64,000 nucleotides of DNA from Alphaproteobacteria bacterium (lineage in GTDB: Bacteria; Pseudomonadota; Alphaproteobacteria; Caulobacterales; Maricaulaceae), in the NCBI GenBank assembly GCA_016124665.1, contig WGNH01000008.1:62001-126000 (forward strand), given 5' to 3'. The notes under the pieces were generated by a model. That model had not been told where the DNA came from, did no database searches, and worked only from the letters and a program-made list of their open reading frames with translations. The number at the start of each line of letters is the position of its first letter. The stretch's first letter is position 1. This document shows, piece by piece, positions 54,264 to 63,647 of the stretch. The position numbers and the translations under genes were made by a program.

Positions 54264-55141
54264 TGATTCTTGCCGCATTGCTGGCTTTGCAGGCGCCCGG
54301 GGCTGACCCGATTGCTGATGTGCTGAGCGCGGATTCCGAATTTCCGCTGGCGGGAGAAATCCGGGAGATTGCCGAACCGGAATTGAGCTGTATTGGCCAG
54401 TATATCGAAGGTGCCGCCATTATCTGCCGGGCCGAACCCGGGACGATCATATCACTGGGTGATCAGTCTGGAACGGCCGACAGCGACGGATGGGTCATCC
54501 TCGGGATCAATCGTGACAGCGAAGATGTATTGACGCTGACAGCTGCGCTCCCTTCGGGTGCAATGATCGAGCAGCAGCACGAGATCGAACAGCGGGAATA
54601 CAATATTCAACGCGTGGACGGAGTCCCGCCGCAAACCGTCAATCCGCCGGCTGAGGCGCTTGCCCTGATCCGTGAACAATCCCGCATGAAGGCTGCCGCC
54701 TATACCAGCCGCTGGGACGGGGCGGGTTTTGCCGGCGGATTTATAGCGCCTGCCGAGGGCATTATTTCAGGCGTTTACGGGTCGCAGCGTTTTTACAATG
54801 GCGAGCCACGCCGCCCGCATTACGGGCTGGATTATGCCAATTATGCCGGCACGCCAGTTCATGCACCGGCCGCAGGTATCGTCACTTTGGCCGATCCGGA
54901 CATGTATTATGAGGGCGGGCTGATCTTCATCGATCACGGGCAGGGCTTTACCAGCGCCTTCCTTCACCTCGGTGCCGTTCACGTAACGGTTGGCGATGCC
55001 GTGGAACAGGGTGAGCTTATCGGCGAAATCGGGTCGGGTGGCCGTGCGACGGGCGCCCATCTCGACTGGCGGATCAAATGGCGCAACCGCTATATTGATC
55101 CGGCCCTGGTATTGACGCTTGATCCTGCATCCTTGCGGTAG
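54260..55141 (+). CDS. M23-family metallopeptidase (LytM-like)
   Basis: 293 aa. A short hydrophobic N-terminus (MMILAALLALQAPG) may be a signal peptide. A beta-rich N-terminal domain (to about residue 120) precedes the peptidase domain. HYGLDYA supplies the first His and Asp, FLHLG the catalytic His. The HxH motif reads HLDW, with Asp in place of the last zinc-binding His. That variant recurs in alphaproteobacterial members and may still bind metal. Predicted peptidoglycan endopeptidase. The 3' end overlaps the convergent acyltransferase gene by 52 bp. Confidence 0.88.
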   Translation: MMILAALLALQAPGADPIADVLSADSEFPLAGEIREIAEPELSCIGQYIEGAAIICRAEPGTIISLGDQSGTADSDGWVILGINRDSEDVLTLTAALPSGAMIEQQHEIEQREYNIQRVDGVPPQTVNPPAEALALIREQSRMKAAAYTSRWDGAGFAGGFIAPAEGIISGVYGSQRFYNGEPRRPHYGLDYANYAGTPVHAPAAGIVTLADPDMYYEGGLIFIDHGQGFTSAFLHLGAVHVTVGDAVEQGELIGEIGSGGRATGAHLDWRIKWRNRYIDPALVLTLDPASLR

Positions 55142-56034
55142 ATTGCCTTGTCCCAGCGGCGGTGGACCCAGAACCATTGTTCCGGAGCTTCGATGATCCG
55201 GTCTTCCACCCATTTGTTGATGCGGGAGACCGTTTCCAGAACGGCGGCGGACTTGTCCGCCAGCCGTGAATCGGGGATCGGCTCGTAAAAGGTTACGCGG
55301 AACCGCGTTCCACCAAGTCTGCGGACACCAATCGGTACAATCGGTGCGCCAAACTTCATCGCCATCTTGGCTGGGCCGGAGGCCGTCATGGCCTGGTGGC
55401 CGAAAAAGGGCGCGGCAATTCCGTCATTCATTTTCTGATCGTTCATCAGCGCAACGGACATGCCCTGTTTGAGATTTGTCAGCAATTCCTTGGCGCCGAC
55501 ACCGCCCTTCGCCGTCAGCAGCTTGATGCCATAGGCATGCCGGGAATCCAGAATGCGCTTGTCGACAAGCGGATTGTTCGCATGACGATAGGTGATGTTG
55601 CAATTGAGGTTCAGCTTGGCGATTGCCGCGCCCATCACCTCCCAATTGGCGAAATGACCTGCGACCAGCACATAGGGCTGCCCCTGTCGTTCAAGATCCA
55701 GAACGATCTCTTCGCCTGAAATTTCACCGCGCTCATAATAAACCTCGGGGCGGTAATGGCGCATATTCGGATTTTCGCCGACCAGACGGCCGAAATTATC
55801 CCACATGCGATCAAGCAACCGGTCGATTTCCGGTCCCGACGCAGTGGGAAAGCAACGCTCCATATTGATGCGGGCGACGCGGTGAACCGGGGTGAGTGGT
55901 CCAATACGCCGCAAGGCGGCGCTGCCAAAGGCCGATGCGCCCTCCAGCCCCATGGACTGAAAGGTCAGCTGAAAGCTGTCCCAGGCCAGAGCTTCCGCCC
56001 GCCACCCGATTCGCTGAAGCCATCCCGCGCTCAT
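55090..56034 (-). CDS. Lipid A-type acyltransferase (HtrB/LpxL-like)
   Basis: 314 aa. The HxxxxD/E-type catalytic motif is GHFANWE near residue 126; FFGHQAMTASGPAKMA and the Trp-rich C-terminal WFWVHRRW are typical of the family. It transfers a secondary acyl chain to lipid A in the inner membrane. It stands 9 bp downstream of lpxK, in the lipid A/Kdo operon. Confidence 0.92.
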   Translation of the reverse strand: MSAGWLQRIGWRAEALAWDSFQLTFQSMGLEGASAFGSAALRRIGPLTPVHRVARINMERCFPTASGPEIDRLLDRMWDNFGRLVGENPNMRHYRPEVYYERGEISGEEIVLDLERQGQPYVLVAGHFANWEVMGAAIAKLNLNCNITYRHANNPLVDKRILDSRHAYGIKLLTAKGGVGAKELLTNLKQGMSVALMNDQKMNDGIAAPFFGHQAMTASGPAKMAMKFGAPIVPIGVRRLGGTRFRVTFYEPIPDSRLADKSAAVLETVSRINKWVEDRIIEAPEQWFWVHRRWDKAIYRKDAGSSVNTRAGSI

Positions 56035-56043
56035 AACCGGGGT

Positions 56044-57054
56044 TTAGCGCCGCGCTGCGGCGGCGTCCAATGCCTGTTCAAGCAAGGCGGTGGCTCTCGC
56101 AGGTTCTTCAAACACTGCACGGACCGGCCAGGCTGTAATTCCCTCGCGATCCGCTGTGGGTATCCGGACCAGGTCCTTCTCCGTGGTCATCAGTTGCGCG
56201 CCCGCCGTCTCTGCCAGAGACCTTAACTGGCGCAGATCATTTCGGGAGAATTCATGGTGGTCGGGATAGGCTTTTGTGCCGCCAATCCGGGCGCCTGCCA
56301 TTGCCAGGGCATTGAAGAATTTTTCCGGACGGCCAATCCCTGCAAAGGCAAAGAGCGTGTCGGCCGGTGGTGCAGAATCCGGCTCAAGCCAGGCCTTCAG
56401 AACCGGCACTTCAACCTCAGTCAGGCCGAGGCGGTCATAATCCGGCTCGTAATCAGGGGCCGGTATCATCAGGACAATGGCATCGGCCCTTGCGAGGCCA
56501 TCATCAAGAGTCTCCCGCAACGGCCCGGCTGGAAAAACACGTCCATTTCCCCAACCAGCGTCGGCATCAACCACCAAAATCGACACATCCTTGTGGAGCT
56601 GCGGGTTCTGGTGGCCATCATCCATGATGATGGCTTCTGCCTCATGGAGAATGGCGGCTTCGGCTCCGGCGAGACGGTTCCGGCTGACCCAGACAGGGGC
56701 GGCGCGGGCCAGTAACAGCGGCTCGTCACCGACATCTTTTGCAGTATGCCGTCCGAGATCGACGCAGAGCGGGCCTTTGACGGATCCGCCATAACCCCGG
56801 CTGAGCGCCTGGGCATTGATGCCGGTTGTCTTCAGAATATCAAGCAAAGCCATGGCCACAGGGGTCTTTCCGGTCCCCCCCATCGTCAGATTGCCGACGC
56901 AGATGACCGCGGCATCCACTTTCGCAGAATTCGTATTGCCGATCCGTGTTGCGGCCAACGCCGCATACACTGGCCCAAGAAGCCGGAGGAGCAGGGCCAA
57001 TAGCCTGTCCAGCAGCGTTGCGGGCTCATGGTACCAGAAATGCGGCGGTTTCAT
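56044..57054 (-). CDS. lpxK: Tetraacyldisaccharide 4'-kinase
   Basis: Phosphorylates the 4' position of the lipid A precursor. 336 aa. Walker A-type VGNLTMGGTGKTPVAMALLD near residue 55, LSRGYGG, DDGHQNPQL (catalytic region) and EFSRNDLRQL. One N-terminal membrane segment (LDRLLALLLRLLGPVYAAL). The start overlaps the waaA stop by 4 bp. Confidence 0.96.
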   Translation of the reverse strand: MKPPHFWYHEPATLLDRLLALLLRLLGPVYAALAATRIGNTNSAKVDAAVICVGNLTMGGTGKTPVAMALLDILKTTGINAQALSRGYGGSVKGPLCVDLGRHTAKDVGDEPLLLARAAPVWVSRNRLAGAEAAILHEAEAIIMDDGHQNPQLHKDVSILVVDADAGWGNGRVFPAGPLRETLDDGLARADAIVLMIPAPDYEPDYDRLGLTEVEVPVLKAWLEPDSAPPADTLFAFAGIGRPEKFFNALAMAGARIGGTKAYPDHHEFSRNDLRQLRSLAETAGAQLMTTEKDLVRIPTADREGITAWPVRAVFEEPARATALLEQALDAAAARR

Positions 57055-58319
57055 TGTGGCTCTTCGGGCATGAGCGAAAGAATGGCCGCCAGCGTTTCGT
57101 CCATCGCGCTGCCTGTCAATTCCTGCAAGGCGCGCCGGGCACCGGCCAGGCGGTCTTCAGTTACATCACTCAGTGCTGCGGCGATCTCTGCGGGCGATCC
57201 GGCAATCACGACACCATCATGTTTTCTGTAGGCGGCAAAAACGTCGTCAAAGCTGGCGGTATAAGGTCCCGAAATGACCGGGCATCCGGCCCGGGTCGCT
57301 TCAACAGGATTGTGCCCACCAATGCCGTCCCTGAGGCTGCCACCTATGACAGCCTGATCGGCCAGTGCATACCAGAGCGCCATTTCTCCCAGTGTATCCG
57401 CCAGCCAGATCTGAGTTCCCGCATCAGGCAATTCGTTCCGGGACCGCTGGGCAAGGGTCAGGCCTGCTGCTCTGACAGTATTGGCGAGTTCGGGCCCCCG
57501 CTCCGGGTGCCGCGGAGCCAGAATTAACAGGGCCTCGGGACGGGTTTCCAGATAATGGCGGTGGGCCTGGAGCAGGATCTGCTCTTCACCGGCATGCGTG
57601 CTGGCGGCCAGCCAGACCGGCCTTTCGCCCAACACGGAACGAATGGTGTCCAGCACCTCCCTGTCAGGACCGGATGCAGTTATCTGGAGTTTGAGATTGC
57701 CCACGAGCGGGACAGCATGTCCTGCAAGTTTGTTCAGACCTGCGGCCGTACGTTCATCGGCTGCGCCGATCCATCTGAACGCCGAGAGCAAATGCCGGGC
57801 AGTGTCCCTGCGCTTGTGCCAATTGATGAGCGAGGCTTCATTCATGCGCGCATTGACCAGTGCGGCGGGCATGTTGCGGCTTTGCATTTCTATCAACAGA
57901 TTGGGCCAGAGTTCGGATTCCACGAATATGGCGGCATCAGGTTGCCAGTGATCAAGGAAACGCCGGACCGGCCCTAGCCGGTCGACCGGGATATATTGGT
58001 GCCGGGCCCCCGCCGGCAGTTTTTCAGCCATCAATCGCGCGGATGTTACCGTGCCGGTCGTGACCAGAAACTGCCAGTCTGTTCTATCCTGTAGCTGCCG
58101 GACCAGTTCCAGCAGGACAAGGGATTCTCCGACGCTGGCCCCATGTAGCCAGAGAAGTCTTCCCGCCGGGCGAGGGAGTTCGGTCCGGCCAAACCGCTCG
58201 TTGAGCCGCGTAGCGTCTTCCTTGCCGTGCCGGGCCCGATTGCCGAGAATCCAGCCGGATAATGGCGTGGCCAACCAGACTGCGGCGCGATAAAGCCGTA
58301 ATGAAAGCGGCAGGTTCAC
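57051..58319 (-). CDS. waaA: Kdo transferase
   Basis: 3-deoxy-D-manno-octulosonic acid transferase, 422 aa. LWLHGASVGESL with the catalytic Glu, FVESELWPNLL, the glycosyltransferase-B C-terminal domain with STHAGEE and the nucleotide-binding GGSLRDGIGGHNPVEA. It adds Kdo to the lipid A precursor. The stop overlaps lpxK and the start overlaps the DUF374 gene, each by 4 bp. Confidence 0.96.
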   Translation of the reverse strand: MNLPLSLRLYRAAVWLATPLSGWILGNRARHGKEDATRLNERFGRTELPRPAGRLLWLHGASVGESLVLLELVRQLQDRTDWQFLVTTGTVTSARLMAEKLPAGARHQYIPVDRLGPVRRFLDHWQPDAAIFVESELWPNLLIEMQSRNMPAALVNARMNEASLINWHKRRDTARHLLSAFRWIGAADERTAAGLNKLAGHAVPLVGNLKLQITASGPDREVLDTIRSVLGERPVWLAASTHAGEEQILLQAHRHYLETRPEALLILAPRHPERGPELANTVRAAGLTLAQRSRNELPDAGTQIWLADTLGEMALWYALADQAVIGGSLRDGIGGHNPVEATRAGCPVISGPYTASFDDVFAAYRKHDGVVIAGSPAEIAAALSDVTEDRLAGARRALQELTGSAMDETLAAILSLMPEEPQ

Positions 58320-59065
58320 GCGCCCTGCCCCGCCTTGCGCGCAGGCCGGAGTTCCGCAGGTTCGATGACCGGGCCACCGACGGCCTCATCCGCTTCCTGA
58401 TTAGCATCGTTCAGGCGGCGCTCGAGTTCAAGCCGCAGAGCCTCCATTTCGTCATCGCTGGCATCAGACGGCACGGTCAGTGGTTCTTTCCAGACCACCA
58501 CGCCCTTGCCGAAAGGATAGGGCAAGACAAAACGGTCCCATGAGTTGAAAATTCTCTTGTTCGTAATCGCCCAGGAAAAAATCATGATTGGCTTGCCCGT
58601 GATCCGGGCCAACTGAATGACGCCCATGCTGGCGCGCTGGCGTGGTCCGCGCGGTCCATCTACGGTCAGGCCCATGCAGGCATTGTTCTCAATCGCGCGC
58701 TGCATGTCCCGGAAAGCTGTCATGCCGCCTTTCTGTTTGGTTTTTCGTGTGTTTCGGGATGAGCCCCGGATCACGCCGATTCCGAGATTGCGTGCAAACC
58801 GGGCAATGAAATCGCCTTCCCGCGAACGTGAAATCAGCATGGTCGGCGTCTGGGGCGCTTTACGATCCCAACCCATAAAGCTCAATCCGATACGCGAATG
58901 CCAGAATGCGGCGATCATGCCTTCGCCGGTTCGGGTGCAGGCGTCCAGATGTTCCCGACCGCGCCGGTCCCAGCTTTTGGTGGCCGCGCAAAATTGCATG
59001 TATTTCGCGAGTATCCACGAAATAGCCTGCTGGACTGCGGCGGAGGATGTGAACGATCGCAACAT
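58316..59065 (-). CDS. DUF374 acyltransferase-like protein
   Basis: 249 aa. The DUF374 family is related to PlsC acyltransferases. IAAFWHSRIGLSFM carries the HxxxxD-like motif with Arg (HSRIGL), LTVDGPRGPRQRASMG is the diagnostic block, and MLISRSREGDFIARFARNLG precedes it. It nearly always lies next to waaA in alphaproteobacteria, and a role in lipid A or glycolipid acylation is inferred. It is first gene of the DUF374-waaA-lpxK-acyltransferase operon. Confidence 0.9.
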   Translation of the reverse strand: MLRSFTSSAAVQQAISWILAKYMQFCAATKSWDRRGREHLDACTRTGEGMIAAFWHSRIGLSFMGWDRKAPQTPTMLISRSREGDFIARFARNLGIGVIRGSSRNTRKTKQKGGMTAFRDMQRAIENNACMGLTVDGPRGPRQRASMGVIQLARITGKPIMIFSWAITNKRIFNSWDRFVLPYPFGKGVVVWKEPLTVPSDASDDEMEALRLELERRLNDANQEADEAVGGPVIEPAELRPARKAGQGA

Positions 59066-59145
59066 TTGCGTCTTTGCTTGCTTTGATTGGTGCAGGCGTC
59101 AAGCGTTCGTCGCGGTTGCCGCCTGCGGCATGGCCCCGTAAATGA

Positions 59146-59817
59146 ATGTTTATGAGCTACGATTTGACGAATCCTGAAGATCACAAACGCGCGTGGAACC
59201 ATTATCTCTGGCGCGACCATGGCGTATTGCGGCTTCGCTTTCACAACATGCACAAGGTGGGCACAAAGGGTATGTGGCGCGCAAACCAGCCGTCACCCAA
59301 TCGCCTGGCATGGTTGAAGGACCAAGGGTTCAAGACAATCCTCAATCTGCGCGGCACGCAGCCGGGCCGTTCCTATTATGATCTCGAGCATGAGGCCTGT
59401 GACCGTCTCGGCCTGGCCATTCATGACCTGCCCTGGGGGTCTCGCGAGGCCCCTTATGTTGACCGGATCGAACAGCTGATCGAGGTTTTCAACTCCATCG
59501 AATACCCGGCGATGATGCATTGCAAGTCTGGCGCGGACCGGGCCGGAATTGTTGCGGTCATGTATATGCTGCTCCACGAAAATGCACCATTCGAAGAGGC
59601 TATCGACCACTTGTCGCTCAAATACCTGCATGTGAAACAGGGCAAGACCGGCATGCTTGATTATTTTTTTGAGCAATACCGTCTGGCCAATTCGGCCGAG
59701 CCGGTGAGCTTTCTAGACTGGGTCCGAACACGCTATGACCGCCAGGCCGTGCATGATGGGTTCATGGCGAGTTGGTGGGGTAGTTTCCTGACAGAAAAAG
59801 TGCTGCGCCGAGAATAA
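59146..59817 (+). CDS. Cysteine-based (dual-specificity type) protein phosphatase
   Basis: 223 aa. The PTP loop is HCKSGADRAG (C-x5-R), with the general-acid Asp probably in IHDLPWGSRE. MWRANQPSPNRLAWLKDQGFK resembles the N-terminal region of bacterial DSP-like proteins (substrates from phosphotyrosine to phospholipids). Start ATG 59146 and ATG 59152 are both possible, neither with a clear SD. It is divergent from DUF374 and abuts the ABC exporter gene end to end, in the lipid A block. Confidence 0.87.
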   Translation: MFMSYDLTNPEDHKRAWNHYLWRDHGVLRLRFHNMHKVGTKGMWRANQPSPNRLAWLKDQGFKTILNLRGTQPGRSYYDLEHEACDRLGLAIHDLPWGSREAPYVDRIEQLIEVFNSIEYPAMMHCKSGADRAGIVAVMYMLLHENAPFEEAIDHLSLKYLHVKQGKTGMLDYFFEQYRLANSAEPVSFLDWVRTRYDRQAVHDGFMASWWGSFLTEKVLRRE

Positions 59818-61599
59818 TCAGTCGGCAAATTGCAGCTTGCAAAGGCGGGCATAAATGCCACCCTTGGCCAGCAATTCGTCATGCTTGCCAGTCTCGGCGA
59901 TCTGTCCGTTCTCCATGACATAGATACGATCCGCATCCCGCACAGTTGCAAGCCGGTGGGCTATCACAATGGTAGTCCGGCCTTCGGACAGGCGCTGGAG
60001 TGCAGATTGCACACGTGCCTCTGCCTCTGCATCAAGTGCGCTGGTGGCTTCATCCAGAAGCAGTATCGGAGCATCCGCGAGAATGGCGCGGGCAATCGCA
60101 ATGCGTTGTCTTTGCCCGCCCGACAACTGCCCCCCGCGCGGGCCGACCGGGGCGTCATAGCCACCCGGAAGCTCCATGATGAAATCATGTGCATCGGCGG
60201 CTCTGGCAGCCGCTACGATTTCGTCCCGGCTGGCGGTCATCCGGCCGAAAGCGATGTTGGCAGCGATCGTGTCGTTGAACAGGACAACATCCTGGCTGAC
60301 CAGCGCCACGGCATCGCGCACGGATTTGATGGTGGCTTTGCGAATGTCCTGATTGTCAATCAGGACCGCTCCCCTGGCCGGATCATAGAGGCGCGGCACA
60401 AGATTGAGCAGGGTTGTCTTTCCAGACCCTGAAGCCCCGACAATCGCGGTGGTTTTTGCCGCTTCAGCCACCAGGTCGATATGGCTCAGGGCGGCACCTT
60501 CTCCGTTATAGGCAAAGCTGACATTGTCAAACTCCAGCCGCCCGCGGGTGACTTTCAGCGGCTTCGCATCCGGGATCTGAATGACATCATCGGTTTCATC
60601 CGTGACATCATAAATTCTTTGAAGGACGGCGACGCCTTCCTGCATGGCCGCGCCGAGTGTACCAACCGCCCGGACGGCAGGGGCCATGATGCCGATGGCG
60701 GCAATGAATCCGGTAAAGTCGGCAATCGAGGCCGCGCCTTGGGAGATCCGCCAGCCGGCGAATGCCAGCACTCCGCCGAAAGCCGCCCCACCGACCACTT
60801 CCAGGATCGGATCCACACGTGCTTTGGAGGCTGCCAGTGACAAGGCGAGCTGGAATCGTTTGAGAAAGGCAAATCGCGACCGCTCTATTTCGTGATCTTC
60901 CAGTCCGTAGGTTTTCACCATCCGGGCACCGGAGAAGCTTTCCTCCAGGAAGCTGGTGACTTCTCCCATCTGGGTCTGCGCTTCGCTGGACGTTTTTCTC
61001 AGCATATTGCCGATGCGGATGACCGGCAGAGCGGCCAGCGGATAGACGATCAGGATGAGTAAGGCGAGCATCCAGTCGAAGACGAACATGGCGATGACAG
61101 CGCCCAGAATGGTCAGCGTATCCCGCAACAGATTATTGGCGGCCCGCACCAGTAAATCGCGGAGAATGGTAATATCATTGGTAAAGCGCGAGACGATTGC
61201 GCCGACCGGTTCGGATATCAGGCGCGCATAGTCCGCACGAACGAGACGGGCAAACAGGGTTTCCTGCAAATCCTGCATGACCCGCAAGGCGAGCCGGTTG
61301 GTTTGTACTGTTTGCAGGAAAAGAGAGCCGCCGCGAATGGCGGTGATGATGACAATGACGATGGGAGCCAGCCAGATCACCCGCGTGTCCTGGCGCTCGA
61401 GCATGCCGACTGCCCAGCGGATCATGAAGGCATAGCTGGAAGCGGCAGCAGCGGTAGTCGCAGAAAGAATGACTGCAATAGTGACCAATCGCCATCGCGG
61501 AGCGATCCGATCTCTCCAGAACCGGGCGATCAAAGACCTGACCGGCGACGGATCCGGGCCGTCCGAAAGAGTGGGCAGGCTAGTGTGCGCGCCCGTCAT
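59818..61599 (-). CDS. MsbA-like ABC exporter (half-transporter)
   Basis: 593 aa. Six-span membrane domain to about residue 330, then an ATPase domain: Walker A GASGSGKTTLLNL, signature LSGGQRQRIAIARA, Walker B ILLLDEATSALD, H-loop IAHRLATV. Its place next to the lipid A genes points to flipping of lipid A core, but drug or lipid export cannot be excluded by sequence. It starts inside the DUF4170 gene (20-bp overlap). Confidence 0.92.
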   Translation of the reverse strand: MTGAHTSLPTLSDGPDPSPVRSLIARFWRDRIAPRWRLVTIAVILSATTAAAASSYAFMIRWAVGMLERQDTRVIWLAPIVIVIITAIRGGSLFLQTVQTNRLALRVMQDLQETLFARLVRADYARLISEPVGAIVSRFTNDITILRDLLVRAANNLLRDTLTILGAVIAMFVFDWMLALLILIVYPLAALPVIRIGNMLRKTSSEAQTQMGEVTSFLEESFSGARMVKTYGLEDHEIERSRFAFLKRFQLALSLAASKARVDPILEVVGGAAFGGVLAFAGWRISQGAASIADFTGFIAAIGIMAPAVRAVGTLGAAMQEGVAVLQRIYDVTDETDDVIQIPDAKPLKVTRGRLEFDNVSFAYNGEGAALSHIDLVAEAAKTTAIVGASGSGKTTLLNLVPRLYDPARGAVLIDNQDIRKATIKSVRDAVALVSQDVVLFNDTIAANIAFGRMTASRDEIVAAARAADAHDFIMELPGGYDAPVGPRGGQLSGGQRQRIAIARAILADAPILLLDEATSALDAEAEARVQSALQRLSEGRTTIVIAHRLATVRDADRIYVMENGQIAETGKHDELLAKGGIYARLCKLQFAD

Positions 61600-61822
61600 T
61601 TCGGGGATCCAGAAGACGGTGGGCGTGAATTATGAAATAGCGCATATGCGCATTATCCACGGTACGTTGAGCGGCGGATTTCCAAGCGCGCCGGGCATCG
61701 TCATAGTTGGCAAATGCGCCGACGAAATCGATCCGGGACAGGTCCTTGAACTGGTTGGCGTCGGGGCCGAGGTCCGTCAGTTCGCCGCCAATGACCAGAT
61801 GCAGCAGCTGCTTGTCGCTCAT
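61580..61822 (-). CDS. DUF4170 domain protein
   Basis: 80 aa from ATG 61822, with GGAAGG 7 bp upstream; six further codons up to 61840 are not needed. HLVIGGELTDLG, FKDLSRIDFVGAFANYDDARRAWKSAAQRTVD and YFIIHAHRLLDP match the alphaproteobacterial DUF4170 family, function unknown. It overlaps the ABC exporter start by 20 bp, a conserved pairing as far as I recall. Confidence 0.88.
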   Translation of the reverse strand: MSDKQLLHLVIGGELTDLGPDANQFKDLSRIDFVGAFANYDDARRAWKSAAQRTVDNAHMRYFIIHAHRLLDPRNDGRAH

Positions 61823-61836
61823 GTTTACCTTCCTGT

Positions 61837-63198
61837 TCAAGCGCCGCCGATGGAAAGATTGTCCACCAACAGGCTGGGTGAGTTGACCGAAGACCAGAAT
61901 TTCAGATCATTCGCCGGAATGAGCCGCGCGAAAATGTCCTTCAGATTGCCGGCAACGGTGATCTCGCTGACCGGATGGGCAATTTCGCCGGAAAGAATTG
62001 AAAACCCGGAAACGCCGACCGACCAGTCACCGGTATTGGGATTTTGGGACGGGCTGAACATCTCGGTGACCAGCAGTCCATCGGAAATGGCCGCGATCAT
62101 GTCTGCGCGGGATTGTTCACCGGCTTCAATGTGAAGATTTGTGGTGGAGACACCGGGCGACCCGCCAAGTGACCGGGTTGCATATCCATTGGGTTCGAGG
62201 CCAAGTTGACGCGCGGATGGAGAGTTCAGTAGCCAGTCCGTGAGCACACCGTTTTCGATGATATTGCGCTTGCTGTTCGGCAGGCCTTCACCATCGACGG
62301 GCCGCGAGCCCAGGCCCCAGGGGCGGTGCGGATCATCGATGATGTTGATATGTTCACCAAAGACGGGTTTGCCCATCCTGTCTCTCAGGAATGAAACGCC
62401 GCGTGCAATGGACGGGCCGGAGACCGCCCCTTCGAGCGATCCGAGAATTCGCGCGGCCACCCGGCGGTCGAAAATGACCGGCCGGACTCCCGAGGACATC
62501 TGGGCGGCACCCAAGCGGCTGACGGTCCGTTCGCCGGCTTCGGTGCCGATCTCGGTACAGCTTCGCAGATCAGCGAGGCGGCGCGCGCTGGTCATGGAAT
62601 AGTCACGCTCCATGCCATTATCCCCAGCTGCGATGACGCTGACACCATAACCGCTGTTTGACCGGCGGGCGGTATGCGACACGCCGTTCGTCGAAACCGA
62701 GGCTGATGCCGTCTCGCCTGTGCTGGCAAAGGCGGTTTCGGTCATGGTTATGCCGGGAATGGCGCGTGCGGCGGTTTCAACTTCGCAGGCAAGGCGCGAC
62801 AATTCCCCGCTGGTCCAGACCGGAGGTTCGTAAAGGTCGAGATCAGGTATTGAAGTGGCCAGACGCCCGGTTTCGACGAGACCGCACCAGGGATCTTCCG
62901 GGGCCAGTTTTGCCATTGCGATGGCCCGCTCAACCGCCAAGGCGACGCCTTCATCTGAAAGGTCGGAAAAGCTGACGCCAGCCTGCCGCTTGCCAAAAAA
63001 TACGCGCAGCCCGGCATCTTTGCTCTCCGAGCCTTCAACTGACTCCAGCTTGCCATCGCGAACCGCGACCTCTGTCGCGCGAGATTGCGTCACGGCGGCT
63101 TCGGCAGCATCCGCGCCCAGCTTGCGGGCGCGTTGCATCAGGTCCTCGGCAATCGAGAGAAGCTGGTCTGTGTCTGGAGCGTCGTTCGGTGTGGTCAT
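61837..63198 (-). CDS. pmbA: TldE/PmbA-family metalloprotease-like protein
   Basis: 453 aa from ATG 63198, preceded by GGTGAGG. TldD/PmbA family: KLGADAAEAAVTQSRATEVAVRDGKLE at the N-terminus, GVSHTARRSNSGYGVSVIA and VSTTNLHIEAGEQ. It lacks the HExxxH motif of TldD, as expected for the TldE half, which works with TldD to process modified peptides and toxins. tldD is not in the window. It lies 14 bp upstream of DUF4170. Confidence 0.93.
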   Translation of the reverse strand: MTTPNDAPDTDQLLSIAEDLMQRARKLGADAAEAAVTQSRATEVAVRDGKLESVEGSESKDAGLRVFFGKRQAGVSFSDLSDEGVALAVERAIAMAKLAPEDPWCGLVETGRLATSIPDLDLYEPPVWTSGELSRLACEVETAARAIPGITMTETAFASTGETASASVSTNGVSHTARRSNSGYGVSVIAAGDNGMERDYSMTSARRLADLRSCTEIGTEAGERTVSRLGAAQMSSGVRPVIFDRRVAARILGSLEGAVSGPSIARGVSFLRDRMGKPVFGEHINIIDDPHRPWGLGSRPVDGEGLPNSKRNIIENGVLTDWLLNSPSARQLGLEPNGYATRSLGGSPGVSTTNLHIEAGEQSRADMIAAISDGLLVTEMFSPSQNPNTGDWSVGVSGFSILSGEIAHPVSEITVAGNLKDIFARLIPANDLKFWSSVNSPSLLVDNLSIGGA

Positions 63199-63242
63199 GA
63201 CCCTCACCTAGCCCGTGACATACTGCCGGGGCAATGCTTCGT

Positions 63243-63635
63243 TCAGCTGAGCGCTTTCCAGATCAACAGGCCGGCTATCACGAGAAATACCAGGAACGTC
63301 ATGCCAGCACCGAATACGCGGCCCGGGCCAGTCGTCTGACCGGACAGGAAAGCATAAGCATGAGCGGCACGTGCCAGTGTGAACAACAGGCCCAGCACGT
63401 GAATGACGAGTGTGCCCATTCCTGTCATCGCCAGAAGCGTCAGACCGATCAGCGCGCCGGGAATCCATTCGGCTGCGTTGCCATGGGCACGGATCAGGGC
63501 ATTCATCTGACTGTCCCCGCCATCGCCGAGGCTGATCTTCTTCTTGTTGCGATTCAGCCCGATGGGCAACGACAACAGGCCGAGAATCAGAAGATTGAGT
63601 CCGGCGTAAAGAGCGACAGCCTGCATTGCAGTCAT
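63243..63635 (-). CDS. MAPEG-family membrane protein
   Basis: 130 aa, four spans. NRNKKKISLGDGGDSQMNALIRAHGNAAEWIP contains the family block (R.H.N..E..P). LARAAHAYAF and a final hydrophobic span complete it. MAPEG proteins are glutathione-dependent or of unknown activity in bacteria. It has no obvious operon partner. Confidence 0.88.
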   Translation of the reverse strand: MTAMQAVALYAGLNLLILGLLSLPIGLNRNKKKISLGDGGDSQMNALIRAHGNAAEWIPGALIGLTLLAMTGMGTLVIHVLGLLFTLARAAHAYAFLSGQTTGPGRVFGAGMTFLVFLVIAGLLIWKALS

Positions 63636-63647
63636 ATCCGGGCCTTT

